In this document: in pieces, positions 34,241-47,160 of the stretch
How the letters are laid out: every line of letters begins with the position of its first letter
Numbering within the stretch: the stretch's first letter is position 1
Program-made: the position numbers and the translations under genes
Assembly: GCF_021130785.1 (NCBI RefSeq)
Contig: NC_060208.1
Location: 50,098,501-50,162,500 of the forward strand
Direction: 5' to 3'
DNA length: 64,000 nt
Source: Homalodisca vitripennis
Taxonomy: Eukaryota; Arthropoda; Insecta; Hemiptera; Cicadellidae
The notes under the pieces: generated by a model
What the model was told of the DNA's origin: nothing
The model's input: the letters and a program-made list of their open reading frames with translations, nothing else
Database searches by the model: none

Positions 34241-36842
34241 TATGATTTGAATTTTATTAGAGACTTTGATGCACATTCGGATACTTAAATCTTTTGCTAC
34301 ATGTAAAAAAAACGTATATTTAGTTTACCTTGCACAGGGGATGATATATAACTGGCTTTGGTTGAAGTATTTCGGCTGCTCCTTTTTATATGTCAAAACA
34401 TAGTTTTATATTTAACACATAAAGATGGCGATTGAGCTAAATTATATTATATTCTTATATATTAATTAATATTCTTTATTTTTAAATTCAGGAGTAGTTT
34501 TTGAATGAATCTGAAACCTATGATTTTGAATCTTAGCAGATACACGAAACGTTAAGGTGGTGATATCAAATTTTTTGATGGGAACATATTTGTTTTTGAT
34601 ATATTTTTATTATTAAAAGATAAATTCCCTAGATATAGAAAAATAAATTGTTTTAGTCACTGCATGTGATATTCCGGGAGTTTATAGCAGAACGTTTAGA
34701 GCAATTTTGTAATCAGTCCTAAACGGATACAGCTGAAGATGAAAAGATTGAAACTTTTACATACTCGTAATATAAAAATAGCTTTAGGGATTTGGTATGT
34801 TGACTGAAGGACAGTATAAATGTTTTTAATTCAATATAGTTTAAGAAAATTACATGTTAATACATACTGTTGCAGAAAGAAAGTAAATATTTTATTAATA
34901 GAAATATGCTACTAAAAACCACTTGTGTTTCATTTATCTCATAAACGAATAAATTGTACAGCAAAATTTAAATGGAGAATTAAAATGCATTAAAATATGT
35001 TTTGAATCTACATAGGAAATACAGTGAAATTTAAAAATTTGTGTACTATTTTACAATATAGTAGCCAAGTTAAAACTTTTTTATGGTACAACCTAAATTC
35101 TCAAATTTTGAATAAACATTTACACTTATAAACTTTCGTTTTTATTTTTAAATTAAATGTTTCAAACGTTTTTAGTTATCATATGTTTTCACATATGTAA
35201 GCAGCATTTTCTAACTAATTTGTAATTGGTATAATTTTTAAGTTAACTGTTAGCACCTTGTAAACAAATCGGCAATACAATCATTTATTAGTTTTTCGAC
35301 ACAATACTAATAATGTAACAACCTATAATAGCATTTTTGGCGACTATTTTCCTAAAATTCAATTTTTGTAATCGTGTAAGCTATTTGTTAACTGTAATAA
35401 AACCACTCTATACACGATAATAATAGTTTACTTAGCATTAATTTAATTGGAATTTTATTAGACTTGAAGTTACTTACTGAACACAATGGTGCAAACCTAA
35501 TAAAGAAAAATATTTTTTATTAAAAGCATGTAGTACCGAAACTATAAAAACAAAAAGCAAAATATAAATAAGGAGCAAAAACCTTATAACACGTTATGCT
35601 ATATTTAAATTTTAAGAATATATGGTTGTATTAAAAGTTTTACAATTATCAGTATATTGGAAATCGGGGACAACCTAATAAAATTGAATATTTATATTTT
35701 TCATGAACACAAAAAATAAGTTAAGTTTCCCACTTAGGAATATATTTATGAAATTAATTCCAAATTTGGGATTCTAATTGAAAAAGTTGTTTCAATGTTA
35801 GGACAGTATTTTTGCTTAAGAGAGAATGGCTAGGCGAATAATATAGGTTTTGCTTATTGAAATATTGATTCCATTAATTTTAATCGTAAGATAATGATTA
35901 TTGTGTAGGGTTTAACTCAGGCATAACTAGGAAAATATAAATATCCATCTCCTGTTGTAGCCCCTATTAAGATTGCTTTGGAGTAGGAAAACAGTAAAAA
36001 TTTAAAGAATGCGACTTTTACATTGTTATCTTACGTATGTTTAGGTCTCATTAATACTACGAAACTACGATTTTCATGTGGCTCTATTCTTGGAGGTCCT
36101 TGAGATTTGTACTGGAGCAGCGAAACAGGAAAGTACTATGAGGTTGTCTTTTTATACGAACTTCCTATTTGCGTAGTTTTGGAAACCACTCAAATGGGGT
36201 TTTAAGGCGGAATACACCTATACCCATATGGAATACAAAGGTAATGTCCATTACTACAACAATATGCAATGCAGTGATTATGTTTCCGTACATAATAACA
36301 CTGTAACTATCTTTTTAAATTTTATTTTGTGTTTAAATAAATATTTATATAACTTATTTCTAAGATTGAGGCGAGTTGTTTTAATTTTATATCTTAGATT
36401 TAACTCAGACGTTTGCGAAACATTTTCTTAACAACACATACCCTGGAATAAAATAAAAGTCAGCATATCTTATTATAACTCATATAAAGATAGTAGTTGT
36501 TATTAATGGCATTTTGAAGTGCGTAATCTCTGATACCGGTATATAACGATAGGCTATACATACAGAGTGTCATGTAAGTTAACGTAATAATTAATTTATG
36601 TCGTTCGTTAACAACTTATTAAACAATGCTAACATTGATTAGATCTAAAATTGGTAAACATGGAACGTATTGTGTACAGTTGTAAAATAGTTCGCAATAT
36701 ATGAGACAAATGTTAAAAACAAAGCTGTTTTAAGGTATGTGGAGGCTGAATTATGAGGGAAACCACATAACTCATTATGGTGTATTAAAATTAAAATCAA
36801 TATATTTTTATTGCTTTAAAGATAACAATTTTTAATTAACTG
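34241..36842. other. AT-rich non-coding stretch
   Basis: Nothing recognisable. Confidence 0.6.
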
Positions 36843-37122
36843 GCGAGCAAGTAAGAATCTCGAAGAAGGCGATCGACCCTGTTCTGTAGACTGTAAGACG
36901 TAATTAATGGATGTAAGTTTGGGACTGAAGGTAGTTCAGTATATAACAGATGTTGCATAATGAAGGCCAAGCAGTAACCCTCTGTGAGTCTGGCAGTCTC
37001 AGGAGTAGTGAGTAACTATTGCATTATTCCTTGTACTGCTCACAGCGTGCGGTACATGCCTACGTATTCCTTGTGATGAGGTCCCCTCATAATCAGAGAG
37101 GCATGAGTATCGTGTAATTCTG
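36843..37122 (+). repeat. Dispersed repeat family B, copy 2
   Basis: Partner of 31673-31938; includes AGTAACCCTCTGTGAG and CCTCATAATCAGA. Confidence 0.6.
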
Positions 37123-39414
37123 TATACAGTGCCGTACGTAGATTCCACCTTCATTATACATCAAACCGATCAAATATTACAATAAATCTTAAGGTGATAG
37201 TATCACATTTCTAAGGTGTTAATAATTTTGATAAGAAAATTAACATTTCATTAATTTATTTAAATATATTTAAAATAGATATTCCTTTATACATTTAAGA
37301 CATATACCGAATTATGTCATTTCCATTTTATCAGCTTTGTTGATCACTGTTATTAACATTAAATATATGATTTTAAACTAATCATAATTAGTTATCACTT
37401 CTAATAATGTGAGCAATAAAGATTCCTCAATGTTTAGTTTTGGGAATTTTGGCTGTTATTGTCATGTAAAGTTAATTGATATCTTTATATTCACGGTAAA
37501 TGATATTTTATAAAACTCATCACATTACTAAAATTCCAATGATTAAGTTATTTTTCCAATATAATAATGTAATGATTCCTAATCCCAATATAAGCCTAAA
37601 AAATTGTTTAACTATAATAGATAATTATAAACAACATTTATTCAATATCGTTTTTCTATATATTTTTAGGTTTCAAAATGACAACCATTTAAAGTTATGA
37701 GGAAGGAATGGTTATACATTATATCTGTTGCATTCTAGTAAAAAACAAACATGATTTTGAATCTCAGGCAATTTGCGATAATGTTTATTCTTATTTTATG
37801 TCTAAGAATTCCAGATAGTTCAACGCGCAACATTTTAAGTAATAAAAAATGAGGAAATAATTATTCACACGATAAATAAAGTAGTTCTTAATAGATTCAG
37901 ATTAAATATGGTGTAGAGACAATATTCGCGCACAGCTTGGTTGAGTTCTTAGGCTAATCGTAACTAATAAAAAATTTCAAGTTGGTTAATAACAGTTTTG
38001 CAAAAAGTTTTTTAGTGTAACAAAGGTGAAAATGAAATTTTTCACATTTAATATATTTACTGTTAGTTATTTGTCGAAAAGCTATATAATTATAAAATTG
38101 AAAGATTATAAGTGAATATGTTTAAAAAACATTCCTGTTCCAGGTTATTTCAGATAATGTGCTCTGTAGCCAAAGGACGTGCCCATATTGAGTTTATCTC
38201 ATCCTCTCACCTTCTTTTGTGTGTGTTGTGTTTTTTTAGTGTACTTATAAATTTTGTCACTCTGGATTATCACATATATGTCTCGTATATTTGTTTTTAA
38301 ACTCTGGCTTCAGTGAGTTCATCCCAAAATACTGATTTGTCGGTATACCTTAAAGACCTTCTGCTAGTTCTACAAGAGATCAAATTTCAATTTATAAAAC
38401 GTAGTATTATATTTTTATAACATATAACGTTTTCAAATATCTATTGTCTTCTCTATTACTTTATTACATGCTTAAAAGTAGTTTTGGGCGCTAGTAACAA
38501 GTATGGTCGTATTTGAAGATCTAGCGATGTGAATTCATATGAACTTACTCGTAACTCTCCCAAGGACTGCGTCACGTAAAGCCGTATAACTTATAAAATT
38601 AGTAATCAAAAGAAATAAGGGTAGGCCTACATTAAAATATTGTCAAGTAATTGCAATAAAATATTGCAATCTATGAGTATTGTAGCTTGAAGCTATTCTT
38701 TTTTATCCTCTTACGAAGTGCATTGAAAACGTGCACATATTTTTCAACTATTACGTTCACCGTGGAGACATAAGTTTAAGTAAATATATTTATCAAATTA
38801 TTCTCTTAAGATTACTAATAATAATCCATGAGTGGTTTATTACTTATAGGTAAAATATAATTGCACTCTTTTTAACAATTATTGCTTTCTGACACAAATT
38901 ATACCGTAAATAATTAACTGCATTGAAATACGTTAGTTATAATACAAAGTATTATAATATAACAATGAAATTTTCTTCTAATAAAATGATTTATGCTACT
39001 ACTTTTGTTTAATATTTTGCACTTGATTACGTGTTAATGTTTCTTACAGATGTAGATGTAAGGAAAGATATACACCTGACTAGTTCATTTTAATACGTCA
39101 ATCCTTGAGATTTATTCATTTAATATTTAATTCGTTTCAAAGGAAAAACAATTACAATGGGTAAGGACTTCAATTAATAATTTTAACTTTCAAAATTATT
39201 CTTTTTATAATCATAACTTCATATGACAAATGTTCTGTAATTATACTTTAAATTTCCATGTATAACATTTTTATGGTATAATATAACAATATAAATCTAG
39301 TGTATCAGATTGTAATCGTATAAATTAAAATGTATTAACCTATGTAATAGAGTACCAAAAGTACCAGTTAATTGAATTCCACCTAAGTTTTCAATAAATC
39401 CTATACCTCACCGT
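37123..39414. other. AT-rich non-coding stretch
   Basis: Nothing recognisable. Confidence 0.6.
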
Positions 39415-39600
39415 AAGAAACGTTTTAATGGAACCTGACAGCATATACTTTTAGAGACACGATTAAGTAATGACACAAGTTGTGGAATGACCGGCCGTCT
39501 CTGTAAGTGCCCTTTTCAACTCTACACATTATAACTGTTGTGGTGATCGTTACTGCGGGGTCATTACTGCGGGGCCATTACTGCACGGATATTAAATTAT
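39415..39600 (+). repeat. Dispersed repeat family C, copy 2
   Basis: Contains TAATGACACAAGTTGTGG, ATGACCGGCCGTCTCTG and AAGTGCCCTTTTCAA. It ends in three short near-repeats of ATTACTGCGGGGTC type. Confidence 0.65.
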
Positions 39601-40359
39601 TATTTATTTACATCTATACTTATTTATTCTAATTTTAAGAAACTGAATGGAATTAATGAGTGCATGAGGAATACACTTTACTTATGAATTGTGCTACTGT
39701 CATAATTTTGTTATTTGTTAATTACGTAAATACTGGATATCGATAATAAGGTTATAAGTAAAATACTATGAAATGTATTTTAAAACTAAAATCAAAATTC
39801 AATCTTATTTTTAAAATATTCTTAAGATTCCATGAAATGAGATTCTTTAATTATAAAAACACAGAAATATATTCAGTTATTTAACAAAAATATATAAAAT
39901 GTTGGTGCCAATTAAGTACCAGTTCCTGCATACTAAACTAGCAACGGTGTCAAAGGGATAACTGAAACTGTCCTTGAAGAGACAAGTGATTAGCACGATC
40001 CTCTTGAAAGGAATTAATATCAAATAAGCCAAATGAGTCCCTGCAGTGACTTCAGATTTAATCTCCCACTGCTTCAACTCCTATTGTCTTAGGGAACATT
40101 CAGTGGATATTCAGTTTCAGGTTCTAATATACGTGAGTTATTCTTTGAATTATTTTGTGTCCTACACTATTTGCGTAGCATAGAAAACGCAACGCTGTGA
40201 ACGTTATAATTAATTTGTTAATTGTTTGATACCAATTAGGCCACATATCTCACACTTTTCATATTCCAATACTTTAGTGAGTTCACTGCAGGATATAGTA
40301 AAGAGTCCAGTGTCTTTTACTTACGTGCATGAGACGTTGACAACGTTATAAAGATCACC
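39601..40359. other. AT-rich non-coding stretch
   Basis: Nothing recognisable. Confidence 0.6.
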
Positions 40360-41240
40360 GGTCCGCTCAACACCACCATCACCCCTGCCCATCCAGCCGG
40401 TACTGCTGCAGAGCATTAATTCAGATGGGTTTAGTTTCACTAATATCCACACAGTGCTGGAGCATTTCTCCAGCCAGCACTGGACGAATATGCAAAGATG
40501 TCTTCATGAAATCCTGAAGGCGTTTCTCCTTGGATATTTGTCTCGTTACTCACACAAATCCTGTCACTTGTACCTCTCGGTTTCTAGGATCTCGTCCTTG
40601 TATCTTCGGCAACTCATCAACTTCAGCCGCATTTGGTCCTAATGTTCCTATGGCTCTCAAAAGTCACCTGCGCAAAGATATACCTGATGCCCTCCGAGCT
40701 TCTTGCTACCTCTGAAGTCCACCAGCACACCAACCTCCTCGCATCACCTTTCCTTCGCCGCACATCTTAGTATACCTTCTCCAGTGCCTAAGTCAGTTAA
40801 CACGTTGATCTGCCCACAATAGATTGGAGATGGCGCTTCAAAGCATTCTCCAGAGATCCCATGTCATCTGATTGCACCCTCCAGGCTTTTAGTATAAGCG
40901 TTGTACTCTTGCTCTTCACGGGCTATGTTTATTTCGCATGTGATCGCTCAGAGTTTCTTCCTCACTGACATACCATACTCTACGTACTCTGCTAACCCTT
41001 CTGTGAGGAATGTGTGCTTCAATTATGGAGCATTGCTTTCCCCTTATAAAAATAGCCACCTTAACCTCAATTAGTAGTGTCAGGTTATTCGCTGTAGGCC
41101 AGTCTATCACCAATTTTACTCTTCTCTCTGAGAATGATTCACCCCGTTTTCCTACGTTAGAATTTAAATAGCCACTGATGACAATTCACTTCCTACAGTT
41201 CTTCCAAAAAAACCACTAGTTCCTCCAGACTTCTTCAAAC
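40360..41240 (-). pseudogene. Eroded LINE fragment: endonuclease C-terminus and linker
   Basis: A block less AT-rich than its surroundings. On the minus strand it shows, in order, VISGYLNSNVGKRGESFSER (compare the GDFNA-type endonuclease motif), LVIDWPTANNLTLL, VRRVWYVSEEETLSDH (the terminal SDH motif of LINE endonucleases) and, further on, CWWTSEVARSSEG (the WW-x-x-E motif at the start of the endonuclease-RT linker). Order and strand agree with a LINE. Stops and frame changes are frequent. The reverse transcriptase is missing or unrecognisable and the ends are approximate. The WYVSEEETLSDH block resembles WHVSEEASLSDH in the outer LINE at 17.6 kb, so this may be an older relative. Confidence 0.6.
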
Positions 41241-41619
41241 TCTCTAATTGAAGGGTCCAAGGAAGAAATATATCATTAAAATGTTACAAATTATGCAAGA
41301 GAATAATTATAAAGTCAAAACTTATGTATAATTTTCGTTTGGCCAAATTAGTGATGTGGTGTTTTTTGTTTGTTTGTTTTGTATTTTCCTATTTGGCATC
41401 AAAATGGCATAATACAATTTTTAATTATTGGATATATTTATATTATTTAATATATAATAACGTGTTTGAAATTAACACATTTTTCCTCTGTAAATTAGAA
41501 AGAAACATTAATTAACACTAAAAAATTATAGTTTGATGTTAGATTTTACAATTAAAAGTTTCAATGAATGTCATATAATACAGAGTATTATTTATTTTAT
41601 TTTGCTAGTTATTTCTCCT
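41241..41619. other. AT-rich non-coding stretch
   Basis: Nothing recognisable. Confidence 0.6.
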
Positions 41620-42270
41620 ACTCATCATGGATTTTCTCCTCATAGTATTCCATTTGCGCTTGGATTACTAAAAGTGTTTCAGGCACTGCAGGTCCTCATA
41701 TTTTGCTTTACTGATAGGGACAGGGCATGCAAGTTGAATAGTAATTTGGATTCTTTCATTGATTTCAACATTTTATCTACAAGTAAGTCAAAATACAAGA
41801 GTTTAATCTTAAAAAAAAAAACTGTTGTAGAGAATGGCATTTTACAGTGTGATCTAGACAATCTAACCCAAAGTAATGAGTAATGTACAACTCATGTACC
41901 TCATAAGCTTGATCTGGTAGTGAAAATTCTCCTTCTCTTACACGTAGTAGTTACTCCGTTGTTTAGGCACAGCTTTTCTTTTTCCTCTTAGACTGCGGAC
42001 ACATTTGTACGTGTTTTTCATATACCACCATGCAAAGTCTTGTACCTCGTATAGAGTGGGTTATTCTTATCCATCTTAAAAACCTTGATAGGTAGGGTCT
42101 TGCTTCACAGTTTCTTTTGTAGAGCTTGTCCAGATGAACTAAGCAATATTTGGTCATGTTTTGGTCAACCTCAATCAGCTCAAATGGTGAAGGTTTCTGT
42201 CTACAATATCGTATGACATCTGCCCAGTCCTCTGGCTTCTGAGATTCATGTTTCTGAGGATTAACTTACA
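41620..42270 (-). pseudogene. Decayed coding-like fragment, family uncertain
   Basis: The minus strand reads QKPEDWADVIRYC, KPSPFELIEVDQNMTKYCLV and HLDKLYKRNCEARP without a stop. After a likely frame change comes IKVFKMDKNNPLYTRYKTLH, and, farther along (near 41700), KQNMRTCSA or, in another frame, YEDLQCL. The mix of an acidic FELIEVD segment, a basic RWIRI or KVFKMDKNN segment and a YEDL-Q-L segment reminds me of multi-copy element-borne proteins in hemipteran genomes, but I cannot name the family. The opposite strand has a 116-codon frame (41533-41883) over part of the same bases. Treat this as a broken mobile-element or retrocopied gene fragment. Confidence 0.35.
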
Positions 42271-43454
42271 GCAAGTAACACTGTTAATGCTTTGTGCAGT
42301 AACCACGAGGTAGTAAAATAATTAAAAAAATACGTTACTCTTATTCTAGCTAGAACACGAGTTGCAGAGTGCTTCTAGATTTATAGATCAGTTACTTGAG
42401 GATCTAATACATTTTAAATAAGATGATGTAAAAAAAGAGCAAACTTCATTGACAACCTTTCCTTGCTACATTTCAGGATAAATCTAGAAAAAAAATTACC
42501 CACTACATAATAATTTTATATTAAAAAGAAATGTAGAGAGCTGTCGTTTATAATAAATTCATTTGTAGTGACGTTATGTTTCAACTCATACCTCCTGTCA
42601 GCTTGCATCAGATATATTTGTTTGTCTGATGAAATAGACTTTTTATATCACTTATTGCAATATTGTGTTGTGTCATTGTCAGTGGCAGTGAATAACTCAG
42701 CCCACATGGGTGGGTCGTCCCATGGGAAGTATCATGGAAATCTTAAATTGAAGCTTAGGTTTAAAATTCATATTATTTTAGAGAGAGAAAGAACTTCCTT
42801 AAGAGGGAAACATATCAATAAAATACATGTTAACTGTAATAAGCCTACCTAGTTAAAACAAAAAAGATTCCACTGTAAAATGTATCATTATGAATTGTAA
42901 ATTGATTTTAAATGTCCTCAGATTACAACTAAAATGTAATTTCGTTCTGCAGAAATAATAACTGATTACCAATTTACCTCAAAGCAATGATTTGAAAAGG
43001 CATGCATAGATTGGCTTGATAACAATAAGTTATTAATTGAATACCATAAAATAATTAAACACTGTTTTTATAATCACTGTTAAATTAGTAAATATTTTTT
43101 TAATTAAAGCAACAAGTGAACCACATTATTTACCACAAATAAAAACAGGCATTTTATAAATTCCTCTGTAACTTCCTTATATGTCTTATGAATGGAATTA
43201 AATAAAATTTAGACCCTGGAAAAGGTGAATCACAGTAGACTACATATCAAAAAGGCTGGTATTGAATAGATAAGCTTAGAGTATGTATATATACTAACAC
43301 ATCTTCTTTTTTCCGAATTGTTGAGTATTGTTTACTTATATGTTTGTATTATTAATACCACATTTAGATGTCAAATCAAATTTTTTATACTAGTATCTCA
43401 AGGTTGAACTATATAAAACCACTATTACTCGGAAAGTATTTCTAAATTAACAAT
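42271..43454. other. AT-rich non-coding stretch
   Basis: Nothing recognisable beyond short chance frames. Confidence 0.55.
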
Positions 43455-43570
43455 GCAATATTAGCGCGTGGTGAAAACACAGCGTGGATAAAACCATTAC
43501 CGTAAATAATGCGACACCAGGAGATACTCTTAGTGTAAATATTTAATTCTGCTCCAAGTGCTAACCATAA
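43455..43570 (+). repeat. Dispersed repeat family D, copy 3
   Basis: Contains GGATAAAACCATTACCGTAA, AATAATGCGACACCAGGAGA and TACTCTTAGTG; related to 13338-13480 and 34113-34240. Confidence 0.6.
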
Positions 43571-43859
43571 CCTTGGAGGTCTTATCGCGTCATTACTTTT
43601 AAACTTGGTTCTGTTTTAGTGATGACTCAGTTCCAATTAGACGTAAATCATATCTGGTGCAAAATCAAAAATAATAGAGTTTACACTTCTAAATAAAATT
43701 TAAAATCAAAATAGTGTCCAATTGGCTTGTATGTCACTGGAACTTATAGGTAAAAAGAGGACGGCTTTGTACGCCAGTCACGTCCGTAATTCTTACACCT
43801 TTAGATCAGTTCATTGAACCATTGATATAATAGCTAGTTAGCTTATACTCTTATAGGTA

Positions 43860-44180
43860 GTTTAAGATCCCGACAGAGCCTTCTTTAAATCGCATCGTAG
43901 CTGTCCGTCTGTCCTTTGTGAAGTAGTCTCTGCGATAACTCTCGATGAAACGGTCTTGAGGACCTCAAACTTGGTGTTCCTATTGGTCTTAAGGAGTCCT
44001 AACGTTCTATAGCTGTCCTTCGCCTGTCTGTCCGTCTGCCCACTTGTGCGATCACTATAAATAAAAAGGTCCAAGAGACTTTAAACCTGTTACGTACACT
44101 CCTTTTGGACCAAGCGAGAAGCTTTTTGATTCTGGGATGAAGATATCTGTCTGTGCCCTTTTTCATTACAATCTGTCCGA
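43860..44180. repeat. CTGTCCGTCTG-type dispersed repeat, about two diverged units
   Basis: TAGCTGTCCGTCTGTCCTTT (43908) and CTGTCTGTCCGTCTGCCCAC (44022) head two diverged units of roughly 115 bp. In each the head is followed by a GCGATAACT or GCGATCACT block, a GGACCT or GGTCC block and a CAAACTTGG or TTAAACCTG block. I recall repeats with such CTGTC/GTCTG runs as common in arthropod genomes. Confidence 0.5.
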
Positions 44181-46129
44181 TTCTTCAATAATCCCTTGTA
44201 TCAATTTATTGTAAATACAATTTTAATATATACAAATTAATACATAAATTCGTCTGTTCGACTACATATAATGTGCACTTATAACTTATAATGAATTATC
44301 ACTGGATAAATATTAAGAATTCAAATTAAAAGGCTTCTAACTAAAAATAATTAAATTCTTTAGGCAATGTTTTCTATAAACGCTACAAAATACAAACTTT
44401 ACTCACATAATTAAGAAATATGGGATTATATAATTTGATCACAATTAACACGTGTTCATTTAGGAAATGTTATTACTACTAGGTTCATCTCTTCTGACAT
44501 TGAACATAATTCTGCTCATTAATTATCTAAGTTAGAATAATTTTTCTTCATTCATTTTACATAATTTTAAATGTATGAGATACATTTTCTGACTTCTGAA
44601 TCTATAATATATTAATCTATTAAATTATAATATATTCAGGCTTACCAAAGCAACGACATATTTGTGATATTGTTACACTTCCGTATTTAGGCTGTACTCA
44701 ACTGCGATTTACCTTTGGTAATCTGTTGCTGATTGCGTGAACCACAACATAAGGAATACATCTGACAATCAATCGACTCCGAAGAGAATAGTTTAGCAAT
44801 ATTTGACTATTTCATGTTTGTTCAATATATGTAGATAGATTAAAGAACCAGAACCTACCAATCTACATTTTGCAAGCACAAATGTATAATAATATAATGT
44901 AAATAAACTGTAATAACAATTTAAAAAAACTAATGGAAAGATTTGATTGCTCTTTAATGTTTTACTCTTTAACTTAATTTTCATATAAATCATTTTAAAA
45001 AAGTTTATAAATCATCTATGTTATAAAAGTATAAGCTAATGTTTCTTGTTGGAATTAAAACGTAAGAAAAAAGTATAGAAGATGTAAGTTCTATTTTAAA
45101 GTATAAAATCAAGCTATGATTATCAGAAAATAAACAAAACATAATGCATTTAAATTGTGATTACCTTGTTTTCTAATTAATATTCCCCGATTAGGTTTGT
45201 TTCGAGTGTGGAAACAGTAGACGTTATAGAGGAATAAGATACTCAACCTGGTTTTCAGTATTTTGTAATTCACGTATAATTTAATTTTAAACTTACGACA
45301 TAACTTGTTGTACATAGTTTTGATTGATGAAGATGTTATTAAATATTTAATATACCACAACAATTCTCAGTAAGCTACATTAAACAACAAGAGTGATTTT
45401 CTACGTAACAATCTATTAAATGTACCACTATAAATAGAGAGTATTTAGCACAAATTGTTTGGTTAAAATTAAAGTTCGAATCAATCAGACTTCTTTGAAT
45501 TATAGTTACAACTATACTGACACTTAATGAAAATAAGTAATAAACATATTTAAAATAATATACATTTTAAAGTACCGCCGCGTATAAAAATTCATGATGA
45601 AACAAATTTTCATAACAGTTCCAGAGAAAAACGGAAGACATCACCATAAAATTGTCAGCTTACATGATATCTCACTGCATGAAAGCCTTATGGTAAATCA
45701 ATAGTCATCAGGCATGGAGCCAGAGTCAGATAACATATCTATGGGGGGTGAGATAACGTATATATACGTGAGTGAGTGATGTCATTTATATTTCACCTGG
45801 AAGTTTATATTTCACTTCAGAGTTTGGAAACGTATTAAAGTTGATTTTTAAATATATAGTTCACTGTTATAGGCAGCAAGCTATTTGACACTACAAACAT
45901 AATAAAGTTTTTTGTACCTTGCCATAATACTTTGGTGGAGATAATAGAACATCAGTTCTGTAAACAGTTTTGTGGTTTCTACAAATAATTTTCATTCAGT
46001 TTTTGAACACGTCACTCATACACTGTTTTTTATACTTACCAGTTCCTACACGGCAGCAAATAAGTCAATTATTATATTTGTAGTTTTATTATACAAATTT
46101 GCAAGCAATTAGCTTCACTTAGTATAGCT
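44181..46129. other. AT-rich non-coding stretch
   Basis: Nothing recognisable. Confidence 0.6.
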
Positions 46130-46510
46130 AGTTTTAGGTATGTGGTACGCTGGCCTGGAATAACCGTCCGGGTAATGGGCGGATAAAGTAAAAGGCAGTT
46201 CAGAAAAGAGGGCTATGTGTGGAAATTCAAGTTAAGGATAAATTTGAGATTGTCGTAGTAGTGTTATTGAATTTTGTTGACGATGTCGTTTTATCTGCGT
46301 TGCTGGGAGTTAGAACATAGGAGGGTTGTTGAGGTCAGCTGTGGAGAGCCGATTTTATTGTAGTAGTGACATTATTGAAATCTGCGGCAACTAGTGATGC
46401 TATACAAGATAATTGATTTTGAGGAGGAATATTCAGACACGCATCGTTGTGAGCGGAACAGATTCGTTCCTTCTGTACCATCTGTACCTTTGACTAGATT
46501 AACGTGTATC
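46130..46510. other. GC-elevated block, unassigned
   Basis: Visibly less AT-rich, G-rich on the plus strand (CGTCCGGGTAATGGGCGGAT, AGGAGGGTTGTTGAGG). No long frame and no match elsewhere in the window. It could be a degraded element end. Confidence 0.35.
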
Positions 46511-46904
46511 GAACAAAGTAAATTACTCACAGGGATTATATGCTTTTGATATGCATAAAGAATAATAGAGGCCCAAGGGTAATAAACTGATCAACTTCAA
46601 AATATATTGAACATTTCAAACACATTAAATTATAGATACTAATTCTTTTCTCCCCTGCCACCAACCATGAAACCATTTCAAAGCAAATTCTCTAAACAAG
46701 GAAATATACAATGTTGTTTATGACATCATATATAACTTGTTACTGTAATTGACCTATTTTTTAATAGCTACATTTTAATTGGTGTGTGTCATTCTTTCTA
46801 TACAATTTATAATAAAAGATTAGATTTGTTCAAATCCTCAAAGGATAAAAAATAATCTGTTGGGATTTTAAATATTCATGAACTTTTAACTAATTACAAT
46901 AACA

Positions 46905-47160
46905 TTCATTGTCTGGTTACGTTTGGTTAGGTTTGTATAATTTACGTCACTCTTTTACTTATATTCAGGACATTAAAAGAGTCGTGTGTGGTGGAAAGAT
47001 GGGTAAACATGTTATAAGGTCGAGCAGTACCCAATCACGGATAGACAAAACAAGAGAAACTAACAGAAATATACTTAACCATTTCACAACTCATCCTATT
47101 CCTACAATTTATATTTGAATGTGTCTTCCATGCTGAAGTTTCTAATTAACATAACCAATA
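46905..47160 (+). repeat. Dispersed exon-like repeat, copy 2
   Basis: Partner of 505-725. A plus-strand frame (46909-47118) spans it. After ATTCAG (CAG at 46966-46968) it reads DIKRVVCGGKMGKHVIRSSS, then TQSRIDKTRETNRNILNHF. Over the 25 best-aligned codons I count 12 codon differences from copy 1, six of them silent. That is weak evidence at most for past coding constraint. Confidence 0.5.
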
